Below are positions 8,016 through 15,800 of a stretch of 17,068 nucleotides of DNA, piece after piece. Where the stretch lies: assembly GCA_041623895.1 (NCBI GenBank), contig JBFJVZ010000127.1, positions 1 to 17,068 on the forward strand, written 5' to 3'. This DNA is from JBFJVZ01 sp041623895 (GTDB taxonomy: Bacteria > Planctomycetota > Planctomycetia > Pirellulales > Pirellulaceae). How positions within the stretch are numbered: position 1 is the stretch's first letter; the number at the start of each line of letters is the position of its first letter. The translations under genes were made by a program, and so were the position numbers. The notes beneath the pieces are model-generated. The model made no database searches and was not told where the DNA came from. It saw nothing but the letters and a program-made list of their open reading frames with translations.

Positions 8016-9476
8016 TTAGTCGTTAAGATCGTGACTGCGAACAGTTTTTAGTTTCTTAGCCATCTTGTCGCGAAATCCTTCCACGATGGGCCGATGGTCC
8101 TCGCTGTCGGCCAGATTATTGTACTGACCGGGATCGCGGTCGCAGTCGAACAATTCGATCCCCGCGGATGCGTCTTCCTGATACTGAATGTAGGCATACT
8201 TATCTTCGCGCAGCAAGAATCCCTTGCGCATCGGCGCAACACTGAAAGCGGCCTCGCGGACCTGATGGCTCGGATCGTCCAACATCGCTGAGATATCCAT
8301 TCCCTGCAAACGATCGGGCACGTCCAAACCACACAGCTTGGCCGTTGTCGGATACAGATCAAGCAACTCAACCAGGCTATCACAGACCGCCGGTTGCTTG
8401 CCCGGGACACTGATAATCAGCGGAACACCGGCGGATTCATCGCGCAAAGAAACTTTGGCCCAAAAATCGTGCTCGCCAAGGTGGTATCCATGGTCGCTGG
8501 TGAAGATCACGATTGTCTTTTCCCGCAGACCCGCCTGCTGAAGTGCCGCCATGACTTTGCCAACCTGTGCATCCATGTAAGCGACCGAGGCAAAATAACC
8601 TCCCATCGCCTTCTTTTGGCGGCGCACGTCCATCTTCATGTTCAGGCTGGTCTTGTAGTTGATCCCCGGCTTGGGAATGTCGTCCCAATCACCTTCGATC
8701 TTGGGCGGCAACACCATCTTGGAATAGGGTTTGAACGGTTGGTAGTAAGGTCGCGGCGCAACAAAGGGAACGTGCGGACGAACAAACCCGACACCCAACC
8801 AGAACGGTTCGTCTTTGTGCACATTGATCAGTTCGACAGCCTTTGCCGCAGTTTTGCCGTCGGAGTGAACCAGGTCATCGCCGTCAGCCTCCACCACCAC
8901 AAACGTATTTCCGCCAACCACGGGTCGCTTGCCGTCGGGGTTTCCTTCCAGCGTCTCGCCATCGCCGGCCGCTTTCCATTCAGGTCCCGGGCTGTTAAAC
9001 CGCTCCGTCCAGGAATGCTGGTCGTCCGCGCCGTTATAGTCCTTCGGTCGCCGTGCATCACCACCAAATTCGATTCCGCCAGGCACACCCATGTGAAAGA
9101 TCTTACTGACGCGAGCCGCATAGTAGCCGTTGTTCTTAAAATGCTGAGACCACGTCGCGCGATCGCCGATTTGAGGCCGCGGGTTTTTGTAACCCAAAAC
9201 TCCGGTTGCATGCGGGTAGTAGCCCGACATGAATGAGGCCCGTGACGGACCGCAGTATGTGCCCTGGCAATACGCTCTCGTGAACCGCGTTCCGCGGCCG
9301 GCGATTGCATCAATATTGGGCGTTTGGCAGACAGAGTTGCCGTAACATGACAGCGCCGTGTAGGTCAGATCGTCGGAGATAATGAACAGCACGTTCAGCC
9401 GCTGCTGCTGATCAGCGGCGGCAATACTGATCATCGATAACAGCGCGCAGACTGCGATTATATGGCGATGGATCAT
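8016..9476 (-). CDS. Secreted type I sulfatase, iduronate-2-sulfatase-like
   Basis: A 486-residue exported arylsulfatase-fold enzyme that should hydrolyse sulfate esters, probably on sulfated polysaccharides. Residues 1-21 form a signal peptide ending A-A-A. Active-site features are in place: Asp35-Asp36 (I-I-S-D-D), Cys75 in C-G-P-S-R, the residue converted to formylglycine by FGE, R-P-H-V-P-F at 233-238, and S-D-H-G-Y-H-L-G-E-H at 327-336 with Lys341 nearby. The last segment (G-E-H-D-F-W-A-K) matches the iduronate-2-sulfatase branch. The ATG at 9474-9476 is chosen because it starts the signal peptide; the open frame extends upstream to 9584, but that extension overlaps a strong hairpin and is not signal-like. 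No clear Shine-Dalgarno precedes it. It lies between a peroxiredoxin and a cytochrome c peroxidase, all in one direction. Substrate cannot be told from sequence. Confidence 0.92.
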   Translation of the reverse strand: MIHRHIIAVCALLSMISIAAADQQQRLNVLFIISDDLTYTALSCYGNSVCQTPNIDAIAGRGTRFTRAYCQGTYCGPSRASFMSGYYPHATGVLGYKNPRPQIGDRATWSQHFKNNGYYAARVSKIFHMGVPGGIEFGGDARRPKDYNGADDQHSWTERFNSPGPEWKAAGDGETLEGNPDGKRPVVGGNTFVVVEADGDDLVHSDGKTAAKAVELINVHKDEPFWLGVGFVRPHVPFVAPRPYYQPFKPYSKMVLPPKIEGDWDDIPKPGINYKTSLNMKMDVRRQKKAMGGYFASVAYMDAQVGKVMAALQQAGLREKTIVIFTSDHGYHLGEHDFWAKVSLRDESAGVPLIISVPGKQPAVCDSLVELLDLYPTTAKLCGLDVPDRLQGMDISAMLDDPSHQVREAAFSVAPMRKGFLLREDKYAYIQYQEDASAGIELFDCDRDPGQYNNLADSEDHRPIVEGFRDKMAKKLKTVRSHDLND

Positions 9477-9522
9477 TAACACTCTGGGGACTGCAAGCCA
9501 AGACAATCTGTGCGGGCAACCC

Positions 9523-9548
9523 GCCGTGCCGGAAACCTCCGGCACGGC
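9523..9548 (-). terminator. Strong intergenic hairpin between peroxiredoxin and sulfatase
   Basis: GCCGTGCCGG (9523-9532) and CCGGCACGGC (9539-9548) are perfect 10-base arms around a 6-base loop, lying about 40 bases after the peroxiredoxin stop and about 46 before the sulfatase start. No T-run follows on either strand, so it is not a classic intrinsic terminator. It may attenuate or protect the transcript, or be a copy of a dispersed palindromic element. Confidence 0.45.
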
Positions 9549-9587
9549 TGGAAGTCGCATCATTAGAAACATAACGACGCTCACGCG

Positions 9588-10118
9588 TCACTTCTTATCA
9601 ACGCCAAGCTCTTCCAGCTTCTTGGCAATGTCCTCTCCATGGGACGCTGCTTTCACCTTTTTATCAACGTGCAAGATCTTGCCATCTTTGCTGATGTAAT
9701 AGGTCCAGCGGTTGGAAAGCCCACGGTCATTCAAACAGCCAAACGCCTTGGCTACTTTCTTGTCCGGGTCACTTAGAATCGGATAGTCAAGATCCAGGCT
9801 TTTTGCGAAGTCTGCGTTTTTTTCGATCGGATCACAACTGGCAGTAAAGTAGGCGACGTCAAACTTTCGCAAAGCCTTGCCACTCTCACGGAGCGACTGA
9901 CATTCCTTCGTTCATCCCCCGGTAAAAGCCTTGGGATACCAGGCAATCACAATCGCCTGTTCGCCCTTAAACTGCTCACTGCTGTAGGTCTTTCCATCGC
10001 TACCGACCATCTCGAATTCCGGAACGTCGTCACCAACGGCGACTTCCGCGTTTGCTGATTCAGACATGACTAAGAATGCTCCTAGAGTAAGAGCCACGAC
10101 CAGGTTTGAAATTCTCAT
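9588..10118 (-). CDS. Exported selenocysteine-containing peroxiredoxin (in-frame TGA = Sec69)
   Basis: One 176-residue AhpC/TSA-type (Bcp-like) peroxiredoxin if the TGA at 9912-9914 is read as selenocysteine. The ATG at 10116-10118 follows AGGTAGG. Residues 1-24 form a signal peptide ending A-N-A, so the enzyme should act in the periplasm, reducing peroxides. The core reads W-Y-P-K-A-F-T-G-G-U69-T-K-E-C73. In this family the U position is the peroxidatic cysteine, preceded by T-x-x. C73 could be the resolving thiol; C95 and C128 are further candidates. After the TGA the same frame runs 107 codons without a stop and keeps family features (A-Y-F-T-A-S-C-D, Y-P-I-L-S-D-P, N-R-W-T-Y-Y-I, a K-D-G-K turn). 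Reading it as two genes would leave a 68-residue stub and a fragment lacking start and active site. A nonsense-mutated pseudogene is the main alternative. Sec insertion needs SelA/B/C/D elsewhere in the genome. Confidence 0.82.
9878..9902 (-). promoter_or_regulatory. Candidate bacterial SECIS element
   Basis: Numbering the mRNA from the U of the UGA (9914) as +1, bases +13 to +17 pair with +37 to +33 (including one U-G wobble). A G-G mismatch follows, then +19/+20 pair with +31/+30. This leaves a 9-base apical loop (+21 to +29) that begins with G. The loop starts 17 bases after the UGA, inside the 16-37 base window used for bacterial SECIS elements, and a G in the first two loop positions is the usual requirement. 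Folded by hand; other pairings (for example CUC with GAG) compete. Confidence 0.5.
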
Positions 10119-10152
10119 CGATCGCCTACCTGTACGAGAAAGGAATCTGCCA

Positions 10153-10177
10153 GTGCCGTCTTTTGTGAGTACGGCAC
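10153..10177. promoter_or_regulatory. Inverted repeat upstream of the peroxiredoxin gene
   Basis: GTGCCGT (10153-10159) and ACGGCAC (10171-10177) are perfect 7-base arms separated by 11 bases, 35-59 bases upstream of the peroxiredoxin ATG. It could be an operator or a leader hairpin. No known regulator site is recognised. Confidence 0.3.
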
Positions 10178-10275
10178 AGCACGTATCTTAACTAAAAGTT
10201 ACGCTGGGCGGATGCTGCAACTGCAACGACGTGATCGCTGAAGTCGGGAGACTTCAACCGCAGCTAAGAACCTCT

Positions 10276-10301
10276 GAATTCCTGTGAATTCACCCGAATT
10301 C
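10276..10301. promoter_or_regulatory. Three GAATTC palindromes in exact 10-base phase
   Basis: GAATTC occurs at 10276-10281, 10286-10291 and 10296-10301, so the three palindromes face the same side of the helix. They lie about 80-100 bases upstream of the TIM-barrel gene in the divergent intergenic region. Phased sites like this suit cooperative protein binding, but chance cannot be excluded. Confidence 0.3.
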
Positions 10302-10378
10302 GGCTACCAAGAATCGTTCACAGCGTGAGGCATGAAATTGAGCCGAAGGCGCGAACTTGACGACTAAAAAGGTGACTT

Positions 10379-11203
10379 GTGTCTGAATCCAGGGAATCGA
10401 TTCTGAACCGTTTTCGTGAAAAGATCGCCGCCGGCAAGCCGATCATCGGCGGCGGCGCCGGTACCGGCATCAGTGCCAAATGCGAGGAAGCCGGCGGCAT
10501 CGATTTGATCGTGATCTACAACTCCGGACGATTTCGTATGGCCGGACGCGGATCGCTGGCCGGTCTGATGCCATACGGCAACGCCAATGCTATTGTCAAA
10601 GAGATGGCCCAGGAAGTACTCACCGCCGTCAAACATACCCCGGTACTTGCCGGTGTTTGTGCCACCGATCCGTTCATGTTGCGCGATCATTTCTTGGGCG
10701 AGCTCCAAGAGATGGGATTCGCCGGCATCCAAAATTTTCCCACCGTAGGGTTAATCGATGGTAACCTGCGAGCCAACCTGGAAGAAACGGGCATGGGCTT
10801 TCATCTGGAAGTCGAGTGCATCGCAGCAGCCCGCCAAAGGGGAATGCTGACAACGCCCTATGCATTCAACGCCGAAGAGTCTGGTCAACTGGCAGCCGCA
10901 GGAGCGGACATCATCGTCGCCCACATGGGTCTAACCACCAGCGGCTCGATCGGGGCAAGGACCGCGCTGACGCTGGAAGATTCGGTTGGAAAAGTCGCGG
11001 AAATCGCCGACGCCGCGCGAGCAATACGAGACGATGTGATCGTATTGTGTCATGGCGGTCCGATCGCCATGCCGGAAGACGCAAAGTACATCCTGGACCG
11101 GCTACCAAGCGTCGACGGTTTCTACGGAGCCAGTTCGATGGAACGCCTGCCAACCGAAATCGCGCTGACCGAACAAGTCAAGAAATTCACCGAGATCCGT
11201 TAG
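10379..11203 (+). CDS. TIM-barrel protein, phosphoenolpyruvate hydrolase-like family
   Basis: A 274-residue soluble protein that matches the family annotated as phosphoenolpyruvate hydrolase-like or TIM-barrel signal transduction protein, which is related to the C-terminal half of the plant Tm-1 protein. Visible family segments are I-G-G-G-A-G-T-G-I-S-A-K at 22-33, a Y-N-S-G-R-F-R-M-A-G-R-G-S-L-A-G stretch at 48-63, N-F-P-T-V-G-L-I-D-G at 119-128, A-H-M-G-L-T at 181-186, and C-H-G-G-P-I-A-M-P-E-D near 223-233. The GTG start is supported by AAGGTG 6 bases upstream. Members often sit next to an ATP-grasp-like UPF0261 gene; none is seen here. The true reaction is not settled for the family, so any link to the oxaloacetate/pyruvate metabolism of the upstream operon is speculation. 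It is transcribed away from the peroxiredoxin gene. Confidence 0.85.
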   Translation: MSESRESILNRFREKIAAGKPIIGGGAGTGISAKCEEAGGIDLIVIYNSGRFRMAGRGSLAGLMPYGNANAIVKEMAQEVLTAVKHTPVLAGVCATDPFMLRDHFLGELQEMGFAGIQNFPTVGLIDGNLRANLEETGMGFHLEVECIAAARQRGMLTTPYAFNAEESGQLAAAGADIIVAHMGLTTSGSIGARTALTLEDSVGKVAEIADAARAIRDDVIVLCHGGPIAMPEDAKYILDRLPSVDGFYGASSMERLPTEIALTEQVKKFTEIR

Positions 11204-11239
11204 GTTTGGTTCAAAGGTGGGCTTTGTTGGGGGGAAGCA

Positions 11240-11277
11240 ATGCCGCCGATCTTACAAATCGTAGGGATCGGCGGCAT
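11240..11277. terminator. Convergent-gene hairpin, probable bidirectional terminator
   Basis: Perfect 12-base arms (11240-11251 and 11266-11277; core GCCGCCGATC / GATCGGCGGC) flank a 14-base loop midway between the ends of the TIM-barrel gene and the Hsp20 gene, which converge. There is no T-run on either side, so Rho-independent action is uncertain. The position and stem strength favour termination or 3'-end protection. Confidence 0.55.
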
Positions 11278-11310
11278 AAACAGAATCCCGAGATGACCTC
11301 TTGGGCCGCT

Positions 11311-11754
11311 CTACTTCACCTTGATTTTTAATTTCTTTGTCGGCGGTTCTTTGTGTTTGGGAAGCGTTAGGTTCAGCATCCCGTCCTTGTGTTCCGCCTC
11401 GATTCGGTCGACATCAACGTCATCGGGCAACGCGAAGCTGCGTGCAAAGGTACCGTAAGAACGCTCGATCCGATGGTACTTCTTGGTCTTCTCTTCTTTC
11501 TCGGACGAACGAGTTCCTTGCAGCACCAAGCGGTCGTTGTTGACAGAGATATTGACGTCCTCTTTCTTGACATCTGGCAGCTCGGCGCGAATCACATACT
11601 CCGAATCGGTTTCGTGTATGTCGACCAATGGCGCCCAATCAGCAACGATCATCTCTTCTCGATTCGCCCCATTGCCCGCCAAACCACGCCGCTGAGCCTG
11701 TCGTGTCAGCATCTGTTCCATTTCTCGGATTGGGTCCCATCCAGTCAAAGCCAT
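11311..11754 (-). CDS. Small heat shock protein, Hsp20/alpha-crystallin family
   Basis: A 147-residue ATP-independent cytoplasmic chaperone that holds unfolding proteins. The alpha-crystallin domain spans about residues 38-138: it begins A-P-L-V-D-I-H-E-T, contains the edge strand Y-V-I-R-A-E-L-P-D-V-K-K-E-D-V, and ends D-G-M-L-N-L-T-L-P-K, the family's signature close. The C-terminal tail K-L-K-I-K-V carries the short I-x-V/I motif used for oligomer contacts. Length is typical for bacterial class A members. A strong Shine-Dalgarno, GAGGT, sits 6 bases before the ATG, and a sigma-54-type promoter lies about 70 bases upstream. It ends facing the TIM-barrel gene across a hairpin. Confidence 0.95.
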   Translation of the reverse strand: MALTGWDPIREMEQMLTRQAQRRGLAGNGANREEMIVADWAPLVDIHETDSEYVIRAELPDVKKEDVNISVNNDRLVLQGTRSSEKEEKTKKYHRIERSYGTFARSFALPDDVDVDRIEAEHKDGMLNLTLPKHKEPPTKKLKIKVK

Positions 11755-11824
11755 GTGATCACCTCGCTCACTAAAAAGGTTTCAAAATAAGATTGGCAGA
11801 CCAACCTGGAATCTCCGTCCTATT

Positions 11825-11840
11825 CGCAAATCGTGTGCCA
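11825..11840 (-). promoter_or_regulatory. Sigma-54 (RpoN) -24/-12 promoter of the Hsp20 gene
   Basis: On the minus strand the site reads TGGCAC, five bases, then TTGC. This matches the sigma-54 consensus, including the GG and GC dinucleotides at the required spacing (GG at 11839-11838, GC at 11827-11826). Predicted transcription would begin near 11814, giving a leader of about 60 bases that contains the GAGGT ribosome site. No sigma-70-like alternative is obvious. An enhancer-binding activator would be needed; no binding site for one was recognised. Confidence 0.6.
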
Positions 11841-12179
11841 GATCAGCGTTCATTGACGATGCTCACGTTCTAGACGCGTCCGAATGTTTCAACCAACAGC
11901 AAACGAGGAGGCGTGCGTGGGCGGAAACGCACAGTTGGCATCAATTCCCCACTGGGAGAGTGCTGTTCTTGTACTACGAGGGGCGAACGTCCGGGCTGGG
12001 GTCCAATCAATGATTCTCGGAGCAAGGTTTGCTGCTTGCGGTTTCTCGTTTATCGGTACCAACTCGCCAACACTCGCTTATGGTGGCAAGTCAATTTCTG
12101 CGGGCAACGCCCCCTCGATTCATTGCCCCGCGCTAGGTACGCAGGAATGTTGATTCACCGGTCGATGCAACCGGAGCAT

Positions 12180-12295
12180 CGAAATCGGGATGCTTTTCGG
12201 CGCGGAGGTGTGGAGGACCGACGCGGTTTTCGGGCGGATCGAATCCGCCTCGGTCGATGCACCCTCCGCAGTTGGCAACCGAATGCCCGATTTCG
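12180..12295. repeat. Imperfect long inverted repeat (about 116 bases)
   Basis: Matching blocks occur in the same order on both arms: CGAAATCGGG (12180-12189) with CCCGATTTCG (12286-12295), then GCGGAGG with CCTCCGC, then ACCGA with TCGGT, and the inner GGCGGAT (12233-12239) with ATCCGCC (12243-12249) around a 3-base loop. Spacers differ in length between the arms. It could be a structured RNA or a degenerate mobile palindrome. Just upstream, the 11-base word CGGTCGATGCA occurs at 12160-12170 and recurs inside the element at 12251-12261. Confidence 0.5.
12242..12261 (+). repeat. Copy 1 of a 20-base dispersed direct repeat
   Basis: These 20 bases match 16929-16948 at 19 of 20 positions on the same strand. 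The two copies flank the large modular gene, one about 540 bases before it and one about 210 bases after it. Confidence 0.5.
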
Positions 12296-12463
12296 GTAAA
12301 GGCTGATTGCGCACCGTTGGCACCAAACATTCAGACGCTTCGTAGTCGCTGCTGAAAACCTTGCATGCGCTCGACGCTGGCGGTCGTTGAAACTGCCCAC
12401 TATCGGAAGCTGAATGCCAACGGGAAGATGACCACGATCACCCATGCCCACACCGCGTATACC

Positions 12464-12685
12464 GGCAGGTACGCAGTCTGCCAGCGCTCCACGGTATTAA
12501 ACACGACCTGCCTGCGCAGAAATATCGAGAAACAGAAGGACACGCACGCCTTGATCCTGGCGGCGAAGGACACGGTGGAAGATCGAATTACCGGTCTCAA
12601 CGTGATCGCCGACGACGACTTGGAGAGCTCGGCGACTATGCGACCGGATAACAACACGTACCGCGCTACCCTTCGCGAAAAAAAC
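12464..12685 (+). pseudogene. Decayed fragment of an OmpR-type response regulator
   Basis: In the frame starting at 12365 the translated segment contains L-R-R-N-I-E-K-Q-K-D-T (from 12512), then A-L-I-L-A-A-K-D-T-V-E-D-R-I-T-G-L-N and A-D-D-D-L (ending about 12623). This closely follows the beta4-to-beta5 part of receiver domains (L-R-R ... P-V-L-I-L-T-A-K-D-T-V-E-D-R-I-x-G-L-D-A-G-A-D-D-Y-L). The Asp-phosphorylation segment, the conserved K-P-F after A-D-D-Y-L and the winged-helix DNA-binding half are all missing or unrecognisable. The frame runs on to 12856, overlapping the next gene's start. No ribosome site precedes it. I read this as a remnant, not a working gene. Confidence 0.6.
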
Positions 12686-12803
12686 GCGTGCTGGAAGGCG
12701 GTCTGTGTTGTTATCGAATTCGGAGAATCGACTACAAAGCCTACGGCTCGGCTGCTAAACTTGGATTCTCGTCATCTGGGTAAACACTTGCTTTTCTACT
12801 TGA

Positions 12804-15800
12804 ATGATCGCAAGAGGAATCCTCCGCAGCCCGCGTCAGCGACTGTCTTGCCATGAACGCGTAAGACGGCGGCGAAAACATGCGCGCCCGCGCGTCGAGT
12901 CACTCGAACAACGGCGATTGCTGGCAGCCGAGGTTGCGCTGTCGGTCGACATCAATTCCGGCAGTGAAACCGCGATGACCGTGGTCGCGCTGACGGCAAC
13001 CGCCGATCAGCCGGTCACAGGTTTGCAGACGGTTGACATTGAAGTTACCGGAACGCGTATCACGAGCGGTGACTACTCGTTATCCAGTCCTCAAATCACC
13101 ATTGCTGATTCCGGCACGCAAGGCACAGCGACCTTTACGATTCTGGATGATGCGGAGTTCGAAGGACCCGAGACGGCGACGATCACGATCACCAACCCAT
13201 CGCCGGGATTGACGATTGGGCCAACGGGCAGTCACGAAGTTGGTATTGCCGACAATGATCCGTTGGACCAGGCGATCGATGATGTGTTGAACCAGACGGT
13301 CGCGCGGCAGACACAGGGATTGCAAGCGCAGTTGGCGAATACCTTTCCCGCGTCGAACCCAATGTGGTTTCACGAGGATTTCGCGCTGGCGGCCTATTGG
13401 CTTAATCAACAAACGTCGCAGGCCGACGCCGGATTAATCAGCTTGATCGATGACGGACACTATCAGGCGACTGTTGCCGCGGATTCTTTTCACTGGCACG
13501 CCTACTTGTTGGAGCGAATCTACTTTCTTTATTCCAGCCAGAGTGACTTCCCGCAGTTTCAGGGGCGCATGAGTACAGCGGCCGAAGATGCTGTCCTGCA
13601 GATGCTTTGGGATTGGGCGGCGCCGATTAGCGAGATTGGTTTGGCGTCACCTGACAAGCTCAACTTTTACTGGGGGAGCGAAAACCATGACGCACAAGCC
13701 TGGGTCAGTCTTTGGGGCGCATCGCAGATCTTCAAGGATCATTCCGACTACCAGAACCGAACTTATGGCGACGGCTCAACGCCCGCAGCGATGGCGGCCG
13801 CGTTTGATGATTACTTCAAAGCCTATGTTCGCAGCTACACCTTGAAAGGGTTGCCGATAGAGATTGCTTCGCCAACCTACGCGAAATACACGCTGAACAC
13901 TTGGCTCAACCTATTCGATTTTGCGGAGGATCCCGAACTGAAGGAAGCAACAGGAATGCTGCTGGATGTGTACTGGGCTGATTGGAATCTCGAACAGATC
14001 GATGGTGTGCGGGGTGGTAGCCGCCACCGTTCCTATCCGGGGCGATCTTCGATATCGACCGGCGCGGCGTCGCACGCGTGGTATTTGTTTGGCAAAGGTA
14101 TTGAAGCAAGTAAACATCCCGGTGCGATGTCGGCTGCGACCACATCCTGGCGGCCATCGCGCGCCGTTGTCGCTCTAGCACTGGATGAAGTGGGACGTGG
14201 CAGCTATCAATACACTTCCCGTCGTCTGGGCCTGAAGGACCAGGCTCCGCCGACTGAGCCGCCCGCTTTTCACGGAGGCGCTTACAATCCGGTTGACCCG
14301 GATGGCGGCAGCTTGTTGCGGACCACATGGAGCACGCCTGATTTTGTGATGGGGATGAGTCAGGTCGAGGCGCGCCCGCACGAAGACTGGACAGCGATCA
14401 GCAGCCAGAATCGCTGGAACGGCGTGGTCTTCAGTGGACATGAAACGGCGCGGATCTTCACGCAGCGTCCGAAACCAGCCCGCGGCAGTGTCTACAACGC
14501 CGAGTGGGGCGTGCAGGAAAAAGGGGCCATGATCCTGCAGCGTCTTTCTCAGGCTCATAGTGCGACCGGTCAGATGATCTGGTTCGATTTTTCACTGAAC
14601 CGCGAAGAAACGAACGGCTGGATTTTTGCAGAAGCTGCGGATGCCTTCGCCGCTGTTCGTGTTGTGCACGGTGGCTTCACATGGCAACCCGACACCGACG
14701 TGACCGTGGGCGAATGGGCCGTGCTGAACGAGCAGTTTTCGCCAATCATTTTGGAGGTCGGCCGTAAGCAAGAGTACGCGGACTTCGACGCGTTCAAAGC
14801 TGAGATTCAAAGTAACGGACTCGAATGGAACGGCACGCGACTCGATTACACCAGCGCCGGTTACGGTACGACGCTGACGCATTTCGCGGATGAAAGCGCG
14901 CCACCGCAGGTCGACGGTGTTCCGTTGGACTTCTCGACGTCCAAGGCTTACGACAGTCCTTATCTGCAGGGAGACTTTGGCAGCGGGACGGTTACGATCG
15001 ACTACGGCAATGACCGCACCGTTCTCGGTGTGGCGCCCTTTGCGAATTACTCCGACACGATCGCGCTCTGGCACCTGGATCAAGAGCAGTCGGATGCGAA
15101 CGGAACGTTCTACGCCGACGATACCACCGCAGCAACCAGAGATTCGATCGAAGCCCGTGAGCATGGTCAAGGCAGCGACAGTATCTCGGTGATCAGCGAC
15201 GGCAAGTTCGGAAGTGCCGTCCGTTTCGATTTCGAGGCCGGCGATCAATACATGATCACGGGATCAGAACTCTGGCCTGCCGATGTGGGCACGTTCCGTT
15301 TCCAGGGTTGGATACGACTCAGGTCCGGCGACACTGCAGGCTACCTTGCTCATGTCTACGATCAGGTCTACTTGAGTGTTAACAACTCGACCGCGACGTT
15401 CGCAATCAATCGAAGTGGAGACACTTCTGATACGAGCCCAACGAACTACGTATCCGTTTCCGCCGGACTGAACCCGACCGATCAGTGGCAGTACATTGAC
15501 GCGATGTATGACGGGTCGACGATCAAACTTTGTACCGATATCGAAAGTGTTTCTGGTGGCGGCATCGGTCCGTTCGTCCCCGATCGGCGGAATATTTACA
15601 TCGGTTCGCGGAAGAACAAATCAAATTTCGTCGGCGACATGGACGAGGTGAGACTCTCGGCGCCCGATGTCGCGCTCGACTTCGGCGATGCGCCATCGGA
15701 AACATTGCGAAGCGTTGACGGAGCGCGGCACGCTGCCCAAGGTCCACGTCTTGGATCGAAACGCGATACAGAAAGGGATGGACAACCATCGGTCGGCGCC

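Larger units (their letters stand above)
11841..12463. other. Gene-poor stretch between Hsp20 and the response-regulator remnant
   Basis: About 620 bases with short open frames on several strands, none with recognisable family sequence, signal peptide or ribosome site. It contains the imperfect inverted repeat at 12180-12295. It may be decayed coding DNA, as the adjoining segment appears to be. Confidence 0.5.

Noticed and set aside
8394..9236. Long plus-strand open frame (280 codons) opposite the sulfatase
   Set aside because: Shadow of the sulfatase; no recognisable protein family.
9477..9584. N-terminal extension of the sulfatase
   Set aside because: The extension overlaps a strong hairpin and places the signal peptide internally; the ATG at 9476 starts directly at the signal peptide.
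9588..9872. A separate 94-residue thioredoxin-fold gene with a TTG start
   Set aside because: It has no active-site cysteine motif and no ribosome site, and it continues in frame from the upstream open frame across one TGA. It is the C-terminal part of the selenoprotein.
9870..9920. Peroxiredoxin broken by a frameshift
   Set aside because: Both halves are in the same frame; only a TGA codon separates them, so no frameshift is needed.
11389..11790. Plus-strand open frame opposite Hsp20
   Set aside because: Antisense shadow of a clear alpha-crystallin gene.
11884..12299. Short overlapping open frames in the gene-poor stretch
   Set aside because: No ribosome site, biased low-complexity composition and no family resemblance in either frame.
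12365..12856. A functional 163-residue gene
   Set aside because: Only part of a receiver domain is recognisable, it has no ribosome site and it overlaps the start of the modular gene, so it is treated as a remnant.
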